A stretch of DNA of 26,008 nucleotides from Candidatus Saccharibacteria bacterium UBA5145 (GTDB lineage: Bacteria > Patescibacteriota > Saccharimonadia > Saccharimonadales > UBA4665), in the NCBI GenBank assembly GCA_002413865.1, contig DHXX01000003.1, forward strand, positions 1 to 26,008, in the 5' to 3' direction. This document shows positions 1 through 7,097 of the stretch, piece by piece. Positions within the stretch are counted from its first letter, which is position 1. Each line of letters starts with the position of its first letter. The notes beneath the pieces were generated by a model, which searched no databases, had not been told where the DNA came from, and was given only the letters and a program-made list of their open reading frames with translations. The translations under genes were made by a program, and so were the position numbers.

Positions 1-866
1 TACCAGAGGTTGAGACAGTCGCCGTGGGCTTGCAGCGTTTGCTGCCGGGCCGCGTAGTCGCCCGCGTCGTTAGCGACAACCCCAAAAGCTTTCCCAATGC
101 TGAGGCCGACGTGCAAGCCTTTTTGGTCGGCGCCGCCGTCAGCCAAGTCACGCGCCGGGCTAAAGTCTTGTTAATTAAGTTATCAAATGACTACTCGTTG
201 GTCATCCACCTTAAAATGACCGGCCAATTGGTTTTTCGTAGTCAAAGCATCCGTTTTGGTGCCGGGCACCCTAACGACTCGCTAATCGGCGATTTGCCCG
301 ACAAATCGACGCGCGTCACGTTTGATTTTGCCGATGGCAGCCATTTGTACTTTAACGACCAGCGAAAATTCGGTTGGGCGCGCCTAATTCCAACAGTCGA
401 AGTCATGAACTTGGATTTCTTCAAAAAGCTCGGGCCCGAGCCACTGGCCGTCGACTTTACGGCTGCCAAACTGCGAGAACGACTCCTCCGTCGCAAAAAC
501 ACCAGTATCAAAGCCGCGCTGCTCGACCAGTCGGTCGTGGCCGGCATCGGCAATATCTATGCCGACGAAAGTTTGTGGGGGGCAAAAATTCATCCGGCGA
601 CACTCGTCAAAAATGTTCCTGATAGAAAAATTAGCAGTTTATACAAATGCATTCGCGAGGTCTTGCAATTGAGTATTGATCAAGGCGGCTCGAGCGATCG
701 AAATTACGTCGATGCCGAAGGCCGGCGTGGTAGCTACCTCAAATTCGCGACTGTCTTTCGCCGCGAAGGCCAAGCCTGTCCGCGCTGCGGCGCCATCATC
801 ATTAAGACCCGGGTCGCCGGTCGCGGCACCCACACCTGTCCCCGCTGCCAAAAGGAGACTGCCTAG
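1..866 (+). CDS. mutM: Formamidopyrimidine-DNA glycosylase (Fpg/MutM), 5' end cut by the window edge
   Basis: Base-excision repair glycosylase/AP lyase that removes oxidised purines such as 8-oxoguanine. The reading frame is open from base 3 with PEVETVAVGLQRLLPG, the canonical Fpg N-terminus. The family usually begins MPELPEVETV, so only about four residues, including the catalytic Pro that follows Met, lie outside the window; the GTG at 24 is internal and not the start. Visible hallmarks: the LKMTGQL strand, the helix-two-turn-helix segment DQSVVAGIGNIYADE, and a C-terminal zinc finger with CPRC, then GRGTHTCPRCQ, giving four cysteines. About 290 residues in all, normal for the family. It converges on the trehalose gene across a long hairpin. 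Codon use matches the neighbours. Identification is secure. Confidence 0.97.
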   Translation, partial: PEVETVAVGLQRLLPGRVVARVVSDNPKSFPNAEADVQAFLVGAAVSQVTRRAKVLLIKLSNDYSLVIHLKMTGQLVFRSQSIRFGAGHPNDSLIGDLPDKSTRVTFDFADGSHLYFNDQRKFGWARLIPTVEVMNLDFFKKLGPEPLAVDFTAAKLRERLLRRKNTSIKAALLDQSVVAGIGNIYADESLWGAKIHPATLVKNVPDRKISSLYKCIREVLQLSIDQGGSSDRNYVDAEGRRGSYLKFATVFRREGQACPRCGAIIIKTRVAGRGTHTCPRCQKETA

Positions 867-920
867 GTCGTGTTCATGTTTTCCAACTAGAGACGATTTC
901 AGCCAAGACTAAACTTCTGC

Positions 921-1013
921 AAAAAGTTATAAAGTAAAAAGTTCATAAAGTCGAAAGTGAACTGCCGCTCGAGCCCACTTTCAACTTTATAACTTTATGA
1001 ACTTTCAACTTAC
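921..1013. repeat. Heptad-period repeat pair forming a long hairpin between convergent genes
   Basis: The gap between fpg and the trehalose gene is filled by an AT-rich tract with a period of about seven bases (units such as AAAGTTC, ATAAAGT, ACTTTCA, ACTTTAT). The tract before 959 and the tract after 976 are complementary: 938-959 pairs with 976-996 over about 20 bp with one bulge and one mismatch, enclosing a GC-rich loop at 960-975. It sits exactly between two converging stop codons, so it could stop transcription from both sides, although neither side has a classical uridine tract. Similar tracts occur elsewhere in this window (see findings). Confidence 0.75.
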
Positions 1014-1020
1014 AAATGGG

Positions 1021-3207
1021 CTATTTATGCATCAGGCGGTGCAGCAGGCTAACCGCCTCAACGGAGCTAGCCAGTCGATACTTGGCCTTAGTGCTACCAC
1101 GGCCAACCTTAATACTATTTGCCGACAAGGGCAAAGTGGTAAACATATCTTCGTCGGTGTAATCATCGCCGACGGCGAGGATAAAGTCGTATTTATTTTT
1201 GAGCCAAGGCTGCAAAGCCGAGCCTTTGTTGATTGACGGGTTTTTGATCTCGATGATTTTACTACCCTGGAACATCGCCAAACCATACGTTTTTAAGAGA
1301 GGCTTCAGCAACCGCTTCAACACCACGGCATGTTTTTGGGCGTAGTAGGACGGTGATAGGCGATAGTGCCAGACTAGTGAGTGCGGTTTTTCTTCGACGA
1401 TGGCGAGCGGCGTCATAGCGGTGTATTTGTGCAGGATGGGCAGAATTTGACGCTTCCAGCGGCTTTCGGCGCGGGTCAGGGTGTGCCAGTTTTTGCTGCC
1501 GGCTCGCTTGGTCATAGCCCCGTGTTCGGCCACTAAATTGAGCCGTAAGCCCGCGAACCTATCGTCTAGGTCATCGGCCGAGCGGCCACTAATCAGTACG
1601 ACATCGTTTTTGTCTTCGGCCGACAATTTCTTGAGTAAATTTTGTAAAGCCTGGGGCGGTTTGGAGGCCGCGTAGTGACCCGTAAAGGGCACCAAACTGC
1701 CGTCGTAATCGAGCAGGAACAAGCGTTTGTGTGCTCGGGCATACTGTTTGTACAGATTGGCCTCTAGCTTTGAGGATAGGGTGCGGGTTAGCAGGTGGGG
1801 TACGCCTGGCAAGGGCGCTGTCTGCAACGTCTGCATGAAGTCTCCGGCCCAAGTGTACACCGTGTTAATCGACAAGTGCTTTTGCATGCGCGTAAAGCGT
1901 CCGCGGGCTTCACGCTTACGCATACCCATGGCTTGTTCGAGCGCCGCCACCAAGCTGGCCGGTTTTTTGTGGCTGACGAGCAGGGCGTCTTGCATTTCCT
2001 GGGCGGCGCCGGCGGTGTCGCTCAAAATCAAGATACCATGTTTTGATTTGCTGGCGATGAATTCTTTGGCAACCAGATTCATGCCATCGCGCAGCGGCGC
2101 GATAAAGGCGATGTCGGCGACTTGAAATAGAGCGCTCACTTCCTCGAATGGAATCGCCCGGTTGACGTATTCCACCGGCTGCCAGCGCGGTGTCGAGAAC
2201 TCGTCGTTAATGGCCGCTACCTTGGCGTCAACGCGCTGGCTTAATTTTTGATAGGCGGCGATTTCGCCCCGCGAAGGCGCCCCCACCAGCACGAAAATAA
2301 CTTTACCTAATAGCTTGGGATTATTTGTCAAAAAAACCTGATAAGCTTTGAGCCTTTCGATAAAGCCTTTGCTGATATCCAGCCGATCGACGGCCGCGAT
2401 AACTCGTTTGCCTTTGTATTTTCGTCGGAGCCGTTTGACGGACTTTTTGACCGCCGGTAGGTCGCGGGCTTGGGCAAACTTTTCATAATCAATCCCCATC
2501 GGAAAATCAATCACTCGTATGGCCCGGTCGAGCACGATGAGCTGGCCATCGCCGGGCGCCCCCAAATCGAGCGATTGGGCGGTATTTAAAAAGTTTTTGA
2601 CGTAGTTTTTAGTATGAAAACCGATTAGATCGGCCCCCAACAGACCGGTTATCAAGAGCGCCCCTTGGGTCAGTTTGGCAAATGATTTCGCGGTCGGGAA
2701 GGGGATGTGCAGGAAAAAACCGATGTGGTTATAGGGCAGCTCGGCCTTGAGTAGCTCGGGCAGGAGCATCAGCTGGTAATCGTGCACCCAAATGACGCTG
2801 TCGTGTTGGACGGTGGCCAAGACCGCCGCGGCGAAAGTTTTGTTGACCCCCCGATAAGCCTTCCACCAGCGTTCGCCGTGCAGTTCTTTATCGAGCGGCA
2901 GATTATGGAAAACGGGCCAGAGCAGGCTGTTGCTGAAGCCGTTATAGAAGTCGGTTAACTGCTTTTTATCTAAGAATACCGGCGCGCAATTGCGCTTGGC
3001 CAACTCTTTGGTGATGGCGCGTTTATCGGCCTCGGTTAAGTCTTCGCTGGGGATGCCGGGCCAACCGATCCATTTGTTTTTACGATTTTTGACATACGAA
3101 CTCAACCCGGTCGCGACGCCGCCCATGCTGGCTTCGAACGTCAAGACACCGTCCGTCTTGGTAACGGTAACGGGGAGTCGATTAGAAACAATAATTACCT
3201 GAGGCAT
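1021..3207 (-). CDS. otsA: Bifunctional trehalose-6-phosphate synthase/phosphatase (OtsA-OtsB fusion)
   Basis: Makes trehalose in two steps: UDP-glucose plus glucose-6-phosphate to trehalose-6-phosphate, then dephosphorylation. Residues 1 to about 470 are a GT20 glycosyltransferase: IVSNRLPV at the N-terminus, WVHDYQLMLLPELL, HIPFPTAKSF, RLDISKGFIERL and the nucleotide-sugar loop PLRDGMNLVAKEF. From about residue 485 follows a HAD-type trehalose phosphatase with LDYDGSL (catalytic Asp near 499), LISGRSADDL, VAEHGA and VGDDYTDEDMF. At 728 residues it matches a two-domain TPS-TPP protein rather than OtsA alone (about 470). The start ATG at 3207 fits the family N-terminus. An extended -10 box lies 15 bases upstream and no Shine-Dalgarno is seen. 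It is a single gene, transcribed toward fpg. Both catalytic motifs appear intact, so both activities are likely. Confidence 0.94.
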   Translation of the reverse strand: MPQVIIVSNRLPVTVTKTDGVLTFEASMGGVATGLSSYVKNRKNKWIGWPGIPSEDLTEADKRAITKELAKRNCAPVFLDKKQLTDFYNGFSNSLLWPVFHNLPLDKELHGERWWKAYRGVNKTFAAAVLATVQHDSVIWVHDYQLMLLPELLKAELPYNHIGFFLHIPFPTAKSFAKLTQGALLITGLLGADLIGFHTKNYVKNFLNTAQSLDLGAPGDGQLIVLDRAIRVIDFPMGIDYEKFAQARDLPAVKKSVKRLRRKYKGKRVIAAVDRLDISKGFIERLKAYQVFLTNNPKLLGKVIFVLVGAPSRGEIAAYQKLSQRVDAKVAAINDEFSTPRWQPVEYVNRAIPFEEVSALFQVADIAFIAPLRDGMNLVAKEFIASKSKHGILILSDTAGAAQEMQDALLVSHKKPASLVAALEQAMGMRKREARGRFTRMQKHLSINTVYTWAGDFMQTLQTAPLPGVPHLLTRTLSSKLEANLYKQYARAHKRLFLLDYDGSLVPFTGHYAASKPPQALQNLLKKLSAEDKNDVVLISGRSADDLDDRFAGLRLNLVAEHGAMTKRAGSKNWHTLTRAESRWKRQILPILHKYTAMTPLAIVEEKPHSLVWHYRLSPSYYAQKHAVVLKRLLKPLLKTYGLAMFQGSKIIEIKNPSINKGSALQPWLKNKYDFILAVGDDYTDEDMFTTLPLSANSIKVGRGSTKAKYRLASSVEAVSLLHRLMHK

Positions 3208-3222
3208 GGCTATACGACACGC

Positions 3223-3231
3223 ATTATACCA
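3223..3231 (-). promoter_or_regulatory. Extended -10 promoter for the trehalose gene
   Basis: On the minus strand this reads TGGTATAAT, a consensus TATAAT with the TGn extension. The predicted start of transcription is around 3216, giving a leader of about nine bases before the ATG at 3207, too short for a normal ribosome-binding site. No good -35 is present, which extended -10 promoters tolerate. Confidence 0.65.
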
Positions 3232-3306
3232 CCATCAGGGGTCAAAACTACTACAACATATCTTACACAGCCAACTAGCAATTTCGGCGCGACCGACCGA
3301 TAGGCC

Positions 3307-3335
3307 TCGCTATTACGTCTGTTCTTCAGCATAAT
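3307..3335 (+). promoter_or_regulatory. Weak promoter at the holA start
   Basis: CATAAT at 3330-3335 is preceded at 17 bp by a poor -35 (TCGCTA). The holA ATG at 3344 follows eight bases later, so the mRNA would have almost no leader. Confidence 0.4.
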
Positions 3336-3343
3336 AGAGGGCA

Positions 3344-4264
3344 ATGATTCGAACACTTACGGGAGCCAATACCTTTTTACTAAAACGCGAGCTCGATGCG
3401 GCGGTGGCGGCTTTCCTCGTCGAACACGGCGATTTGGCGCTTGAGCGAATTGATGGCCAAGAGGCCGAACTGGCCAAGATCCAAGAAGCAATTACGAGTC
3501 TGCCGTTTCTGGCGAACAAAAAAATGGTGGTTCTGCGCGCCCCGGGCGCCAACAAGGACTTTGCCGAAAAAGTTGCGCAACTTTTGAGTGACGTTCCCGA
3601 AACGACCGACGTTATAATTGTCGAGCCGAAGGTCGATAAGCGTTCCAGCTACTATAAATTTTTAAAATCAAAAACCGCTTTTCAAGAATTTAACGAGCTC
3701 GACCAGTTTGCCTTGGCGAGCTGGCTCGTCACGACGGCCAAAGGGCAGGGCGGTACCATAAGTTCGAAAGACGCTAACTATTTAGTCGAGCGTGTGGGCG
3801 CCAATCAGCAAGCTTTGGGTAATGAGCTCGAAAAGCTTCTGTTGTACGCGCCGACGATTACCCGGCGGTCGATCGACGACTTGACGGAGGCCGCTCCCCA
3901 AAGCACCATATTTCAGCTCCTCGAAGCGGTCTTCGCCGGGAATGTGCAGCGGGCGTTTGAGCTGTACGGCGAACAGCGGGCCTTAAAAGTCGAACCGGCC
4001 CAGATTATTGCCATGATTGCTTGGCAGCTCCACGTCTTGGCGGTCATCAAGACCGCCGGCCAACAATCGGCCGACGCGATTGCCAAAGAGGCCAAAATCA
4101 GTCCCTATGTCATTCGCAAAAGTCAGGGGATTGCCCATCGCTTAACGCTGGCCAAACTCAAAGCCTTGATCGCCGATCTTTTGTTGATTGACATGCGCCT
4201 GAAGCGGGAAGCCATCGACGCCGACGAAGCCCTGCAAAACTATCTCCTCAAACTGGCTCTCTAA
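3344..4264 (+). CDS. holA: DNA polymerase III subunit delta (HolA)
   Basis: Clamp-loader subunit that opens the beta sliding clamp at replication forks. The 306-residue length is close to the family norm of about 340. The N-terminal region MIRTLTGANTFLLKREL corresponds to the family's opening strand (usually ending YLL), followed by the degenerate AAA-like fold without a Walker A motif, as expected for delta. FQLLEAVFAGNVQRAFELY and IAWQLHVLAVIKTAG match the C-terminal collar domain. The next recognisable gene is rpsT, and holA-rpsT adjacency is widespread in bacteria, although here rpsT faces the other way. The ATG lies nine bases after a -10-like hexamer and has no Shine-Dalgarno. A divergent trehalose gene shares the upstream 136-bp region. 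Confidence 0.92.
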   Translation: MIRTLTGANTFLLKRELDAAVAAFLVEHGDLALERIDGQEAELAKIQEAITSLPFLANKKMVVLRAPGANKDFAEKVAQLLSDVPETTDVIIVEPKVDKRSSYYKFLKSKTAFQEFNELDQFALASWLVTTAKGQGGTISSKDANYLVERVGANQQALGNELEKLLLYAPTITRRSIDDLTEAAPQSTIFQLLEAVFAGNVQRAFELYGEQRALKVEPAQIIAMIAWQLHVLAVIKTAGQQSADAIAKEAKISPYVIRKSQGIAHRLTLAKLKALIADLLLIDMRLKREAIDADEALQNYLLKLAL

Positions 4265-4273
4265 GCAACCGCC

Positions 4274-4389
4274 GTCATCCCGGTAATCTCGCGTACAGCG
4301 AGACTATATGACGAACTTAAGGAAAACCTTCCTATAGAATTATAGTTTTCCTGGCGTGAGGCTATAACTAGTTTCAGGATCCCATCGGG
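4274..4389. repeat. Dispersed repeat, long copy, just after holA
   Basis: Begins with GTCATCC ten bases after the holA stop and ends with GTTTCAGGATCCCATCGGG at 4371-4389. The same two blocks, 7 and 19 bases long with one difference, occur as a compact copy after the RNase J gene (16380-16412). Between the blocks this copy carries two further hairpins: TCTCGC/GCGAGA near 4287-4303, and an AGGAAAAC/GTTTTCCT stem near 4319-4352 with an inner CTATA/TATAG pair. Read as a dispersed intergenic repeat whose two copies differ in length. Confidence 0.55.
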
Positions 4390-4398
4390 GGGAGACAA

Positions 4399-4496
4399 AC
4401 AGGTAGCAAGTAGCAGATCACAGAAATTTAGCAGATAACAAGTTACAGATGTCGACGCACCCGGGCTTTGTCTGTCATCTGCCATCTGTTTGTCTG
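4399..4496. repeat. Heptad-period repeat pair (GCAGATN-like units)
   Basis: A left tract (about 4399-4449) with units such as GTAGCAA, GTAGCAGAT, AGCAGATA and ACAGATG and a right tract (about 4469-4496) with CTGTCATCTGCCATCTGTTT are broadly complementary, separated by a GC-rich loop (4450-4468). The whole 4265-4536 gap contains only this and the preceding dispersed repeat; I see no gene in it. Confidence 0.55.
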
Positions 4497-4536
4497 CACA
4501 ATAGAAACGGGATTTCGAGATAAATTAGTAATGGCA

Positions 4537-4566
4537 AATAAAAAAGGCCGCTCGGGGAGCGGCCTT
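4537..4566 (-). terminator. Intrinsic terminator of rpsT
   Basis: Read on the minus strand, a perfect 10-bp GC-rich stem (AAGGCCGCTC with its complement, 4544-4566) is followed directly by a run of T (the A run at 4537-4545). It lies 20 bases beyond the rpsT stop. Confidence 0.92.
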
Positions 4567-4586
4567 CAAAACATAGACTTTTGTGC

Positions 4587-4997
4587 TTATTTTTTCTTGG
4601 CGACTGTTTTCTTGGCCGGTGCTTTCTTGGCAGCGGGCTTCTTGGCGACCACTTTTTTGACGGCGGCTTTTTTGGGAGCGGCTTTGGCGACTGTTTTCTT
4701 GGCGACAGTGACTTTTTTAGCGGCGGCTTTGGGCGCGATGCCGGCGGCTTTAGCTTTAGCGGCGGCCTGCTTCTTCAGACGAGCGGCCTTGTTCTTGTGC
4801 ATGATGCCTTTTTTGACGGCTTTGTCGACGGCACTCTGGGCTTTAGCGTGCTTGTCGCCGGCGTCTTTGGCTTTACCGGTGACGGCAGCGTGAAAGCTCT
4901 TGAGCGCCGTTTTTAGCGTTCGCTTGGTCTTGCTGTTGCGCACGGCGGCCTTGGTTGAAACCTTGACGCGCTTTTTGGCGGATTTGATAATGGGCAT
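4587..4997 (-). CDS. rpsT: 30S ribosomal protein S20 with a lysine/alanine-rich C-terminal tail
   Basis: Small-subunit protein that binds the 5' domain of 16S rRNA. Residues 1 to about 87 are S20: MPIIKSAKKRVKVSTKAAVRNSKTKR and GIMHKNKAARLKKQ are the usual N-terminal and C-terminal signatures. Bacterial S20 normally ends near here (about 87 residues). This one continues for about 50 residues of AKK, PAAKK and VAKK repeats, like histone H1 or bacterial HU-type tails, giving 136 in total. The tail is in frame, uses the same codons and ends before a perfect terminator, so it is not a read-through artefact. A Shine-Dalgarno AAGGA sits at about 5003-5008, well spaced from the ATG. It has its own promoter. 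Confidence 0.96.
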   Translation of the reverse strand: MPIIKSAKKRVKVSTKAAVRNSKTKRTLKTALKSFHAAVTGKAKDAGDKHAKAQSAVDKAVKKGIMHKNKAARLKKQAAAKAKAAGIAPKAAAKKVTVAKKTVAKAAPKKAAVKKVVAKKPAAKKAPAKKTVAKKK

Positions 4998-5041
4998 TCT
5001 AGTTCCTTTTAAATTTAAGCTTAATTACTACTCGAGGATAA

Positions 5042-5070
5042 ACTATACAGAGGCGGGCATTCTTTGTAAA
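5042..5070 (-). promoter_or_regulatory. rpsT promoter
   Basis: On the minus strand TTTACA and TATAGT are separated by exactly 17 bp, about 45 bases upstream of the rpsT ATG, leaving room for a normal leader with a Shine-Dalgarno sequence. Confidence 0.75.
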
Positions 5071-5144
5071 GAAAGGCCAGCCCGCCAGTCCCGCCGACCG
5101 CGCCGAATCCGGTCCGGGTTTCTGCCCGAATAACCCTTTGAATA

Positions 5145-5174
5145 TTGTGGACAGGGCTTAAGCACTATGATAAT
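5145..5174 (+). promoter_or_regulatory. Probable promoter of the DHH-like gene
   Basis: TTGTGG and GATAAT with an 18-bp spacer. The resulting leader of about 50 bases contains an A-rich tract with seven-base periodicity (5188-5222; AAAATCA, AAAGACT, AAAAAGT, AAAGTAA) and no clear Shine-Dalgarno. Confidence 0.45.
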
Positions 5175-5230
5175 CTAAACTATACGAGTCATAAAAATCA
5201 AAAGACTAAAAAGTAAAGTAAGCCAAAACC

Positions 5231-7033
5231 ATGGACACTGCCCAATCCCAGCTCGTCGAAAAACTAAAGTCAGCGACTAATATTCTAGTTACGGTCAGCC
5301 GTAACCCTTCGGTCGACCAACTGTCGGCCTGTCTCGGCTTGACACTACTCCTCAATAAGTTTGGTAAGCACGCCACCGCCGTTTTCAGCGGGGAAGTGCC
5401 GTCGACAATCGAATTTTTGGAGCCCGAAAGCACGCTCGAAAAAACAACCGACTCGCTACGCGACTTCATTATTGCCCTCGACAAAAGCAAAGCCGACAAG
5501 CTGCGTTACAAAGTCGAAGACGAAATGGTGCGCATTTTTATCACGCCGTACCGGACTTCGATAACCCAAAACGACCTAGTCTTTAGTCAGGGTGATTTTA
5601 ACGTCGACGTCGTCGTCGCCCTCGGCGTTGATCGCCAAGAAGATCTCGACGAAGCCATTACCAGTCATGGACGCATTTTGCACGATGCCGTCGTCAGCAG
5701 CATCAACACCCATAGCGGCGAAAGCCTCGGCAGCATCAATTGGGTTGATTCACTGGCCAGTAGCTTGTCCGAACTGGTTTACGACCTCGGCACGGCGCTC
5801 AATAAAGATTTGCTGGACGGCCAAATCGCCACCGCCCTATTGACTGGCATCGTCGCCGAAACGGCTCGCTTCAGCAACGAGAAAACAACCCCCCAAACGA
5901 TGAGTGCCAGCGCGGCTTTAATGGCCGCCGGCGCCAACCAGCAGCTCGTCGCCAGCAAACTCGAAGAGCCCTCTCCCGCCCCAGTTACCCCAAGCCCAGA
6001 GCCCGTGGCCGCCGCTGAGCCTGAATTCTCAGAAGAAACGCCCGCGGCCGAGAAACCAGAACCCGGCACTCTCGAAATCCAACACGAAGACGTCGCCGAA
6101 ACAGCCGATACTCCAGCACCAGCCAGTGAGCCCGACGAGGGTAGTGGGGCTGCCCCGGCCGAGGCTTCGGACGAACCAGACTTGGACGAGGGCCTAAGTA
6201 GTTTGATCGGTGAAGTCAGATCGACTGACCCCCTTAGCCCGTCCATCAGCGACGAGGCGCCGGTCGTTTCCAAAGCGCCAAGCTTCATTACTGAGCCCCC
6301 CTCAATGGGAGGCACGTTAACGGCCAATAGTCGACCCGAATATGAAATGAGCGAATCGAGTCTCGACCCCCTCAGCTTGCCGTCGGTTAGTCCGAGTCCG
6401 TTGCTGAATCGTTCGGATGAGCCCGTGCCCGCCGCCGAAGAAACGCCGCCAGAATCAATCACTCCTAACGAAGCAGTCGTTCCTCCGCCACCCAAACCGA
6501 CCCAGATTTTAACCGGCTTTACGCCGCCACCCCCAACCTGGGTACCACCTTTTGAAGACGCCTTAAACAACGGTTCGCCCCAACCGGTCGAACCGGCACC
6601 AATCGTAACCGATAATTCAGATACTTTGGCCGAAATCGAACAAGCGGTGCACAGCCCGCACCTTAGCTCTGACCTCAATACGGCCCGCGACGAAGTCATG
6701 AAAGCCCTCAGCGACTCGGCCGCGGTCGCACCTGAACCGATCCAGGCTCTAAACGCCCAACCGCTCGGCGAGGATTTGCGCGAGCCGCTCAACCTTGAGC
6801 AGTTGACACCGCCCAGCCCCGCTTTTACGGACGCCTTGCAACTAGCCATACCAACGGTGCCGCCCGCCGTGACCCCACCGGATCAACCCTTGACTGGCTT
6901 TGGGGACGTCAGTGTGCCACCGGCCCAAACTACCGAGCCCAGCGGTTCATCGGTAATTGACCCAACCGCGCCACCACCGGTGCCACCACCAATTCCATTC
7001 AACTTCGGAATGCCACCAACTCCTCCCCAGTAA
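5231..7033 (+). CDS. NrnA/RecJ-like DHH phosphoesterase-fold protein with lost catalytic motifs and a long disordered tail
   Basis: Residues 1 to about 245 follow the order of a DHH-family nanoRNase/pAp phosphatase (NrnA) domain, but the metal-binding motifs are altered. Where NrnA has a PDxD motif, this has NPSVD (25-29). The central Asp motif reads VVALGVD, the DHH motif reads INTHSGES (158-165), and GIxxDTGRF reads GIVAETARF (206-214). The flanking WVDSLASSLSELVYDL is well conserved, which supports the homology. Residues 246-600 are rich in Pro, Glu, Ala and Ser with no fold I recognise. NrnA-truB adjacency is common in bacteria, and truB follows directly. I infer a non-catalytic or altered descendant of NrnA, perhaps an RNA-binding scaffold. 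The tail's composition would also suit a protein-interaction linker. The function is not established by the sequence. Confidence 0.72.
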   Translation: MDTAQSQLVEKLKSATNILVTVSRNPSVDQLSACLGLTLLLNKFGKHATAVFSGEVPSTIEFLEPESTLEKTTDSLRDFIIALDKSKADKLRYKVEDEMVRIFITPYRTSITQNDLVFSQGDFNVDVVVALGVDRQEDLDEAITSHGRILHDAVVSSINTHSGESLGSINWVDSLASSLSELVYDLGTALNKDLLDGQIATALLTGIVAETARFSNEKTTPQTMSASAALMAAGANQQLVASKLEEPSPAPVTPSPEPVAAAEPEFSEETPAAEKPEPGTLEIQHEDVAETADTPAPASEPDEGSGAAPAEASDEPDLDEGLSSLIGEVRSTDPLSPSISDEAPVVSKAPSFITEPPSMGGTLTANSRPEYEMSESSLDPLSLPSVSPSPLLNRSDEPVPAAEETPPESITPNEAVVPPPPKPTQILTGFTPPPPTWVPPFEDALNNGSPQPVEPAPIVTDNSDTLAEIEQAVHSPHLSSDLNTARDEVMKALSDSAAVAPEPIQALNAQPLGEDLREPLNLEQLTPPSPAFTDALQLAIPTVPPAVTPPDQPLTGFGDVSVPPAQTTEPSGSSVIDPTAPPPVPPPIPFNFGMPPTPPQ

Positions 7034-7085
7034 TGATTTAGTAACTAGTAATTCAGAAATTGCCGCGGTACTCTAGTCGGTACGG

Positions 7086-7091
7086 TACACT
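7086..7091 (+). promoter_or_regulatory. -10 box directly upstream of truB
   Basis: TACACT ends six bases before the truB ATG at 7098, so the normal +1 would be the A of the start codon. No convincing -35 is present. A heptad-like tract (TTTAGTA ACTAGTA ATTCAGA) lies at 7037-7057. Confidence 0.4.
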
Positions 7092-7097
7092 GGAGTA

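Noticed and set aside
4399..4496. CRISPR array
   Set aside because: Repeats have a seven-base period and no regular spacers; no cas genes in the window.
4468..4916. Plus-strand open frames over rpsT
   Set aside because: They are the antisense of the Lys/Ala repeats (Phe/Leu/Ala-rich products) and cross the rpsT terminator.
5779..6849. Long minus-strand open frame (356 codons) opposite the DHH-like gene
   Set aside because: It lies wholly within the Pro/Glu/Ala-rich coding region of the plus strand, whose GC-rich codons suppress stops on the other strand; no Shine-Dalgarno or promoter, and the composition is Ser/Gly-rich low complexity.
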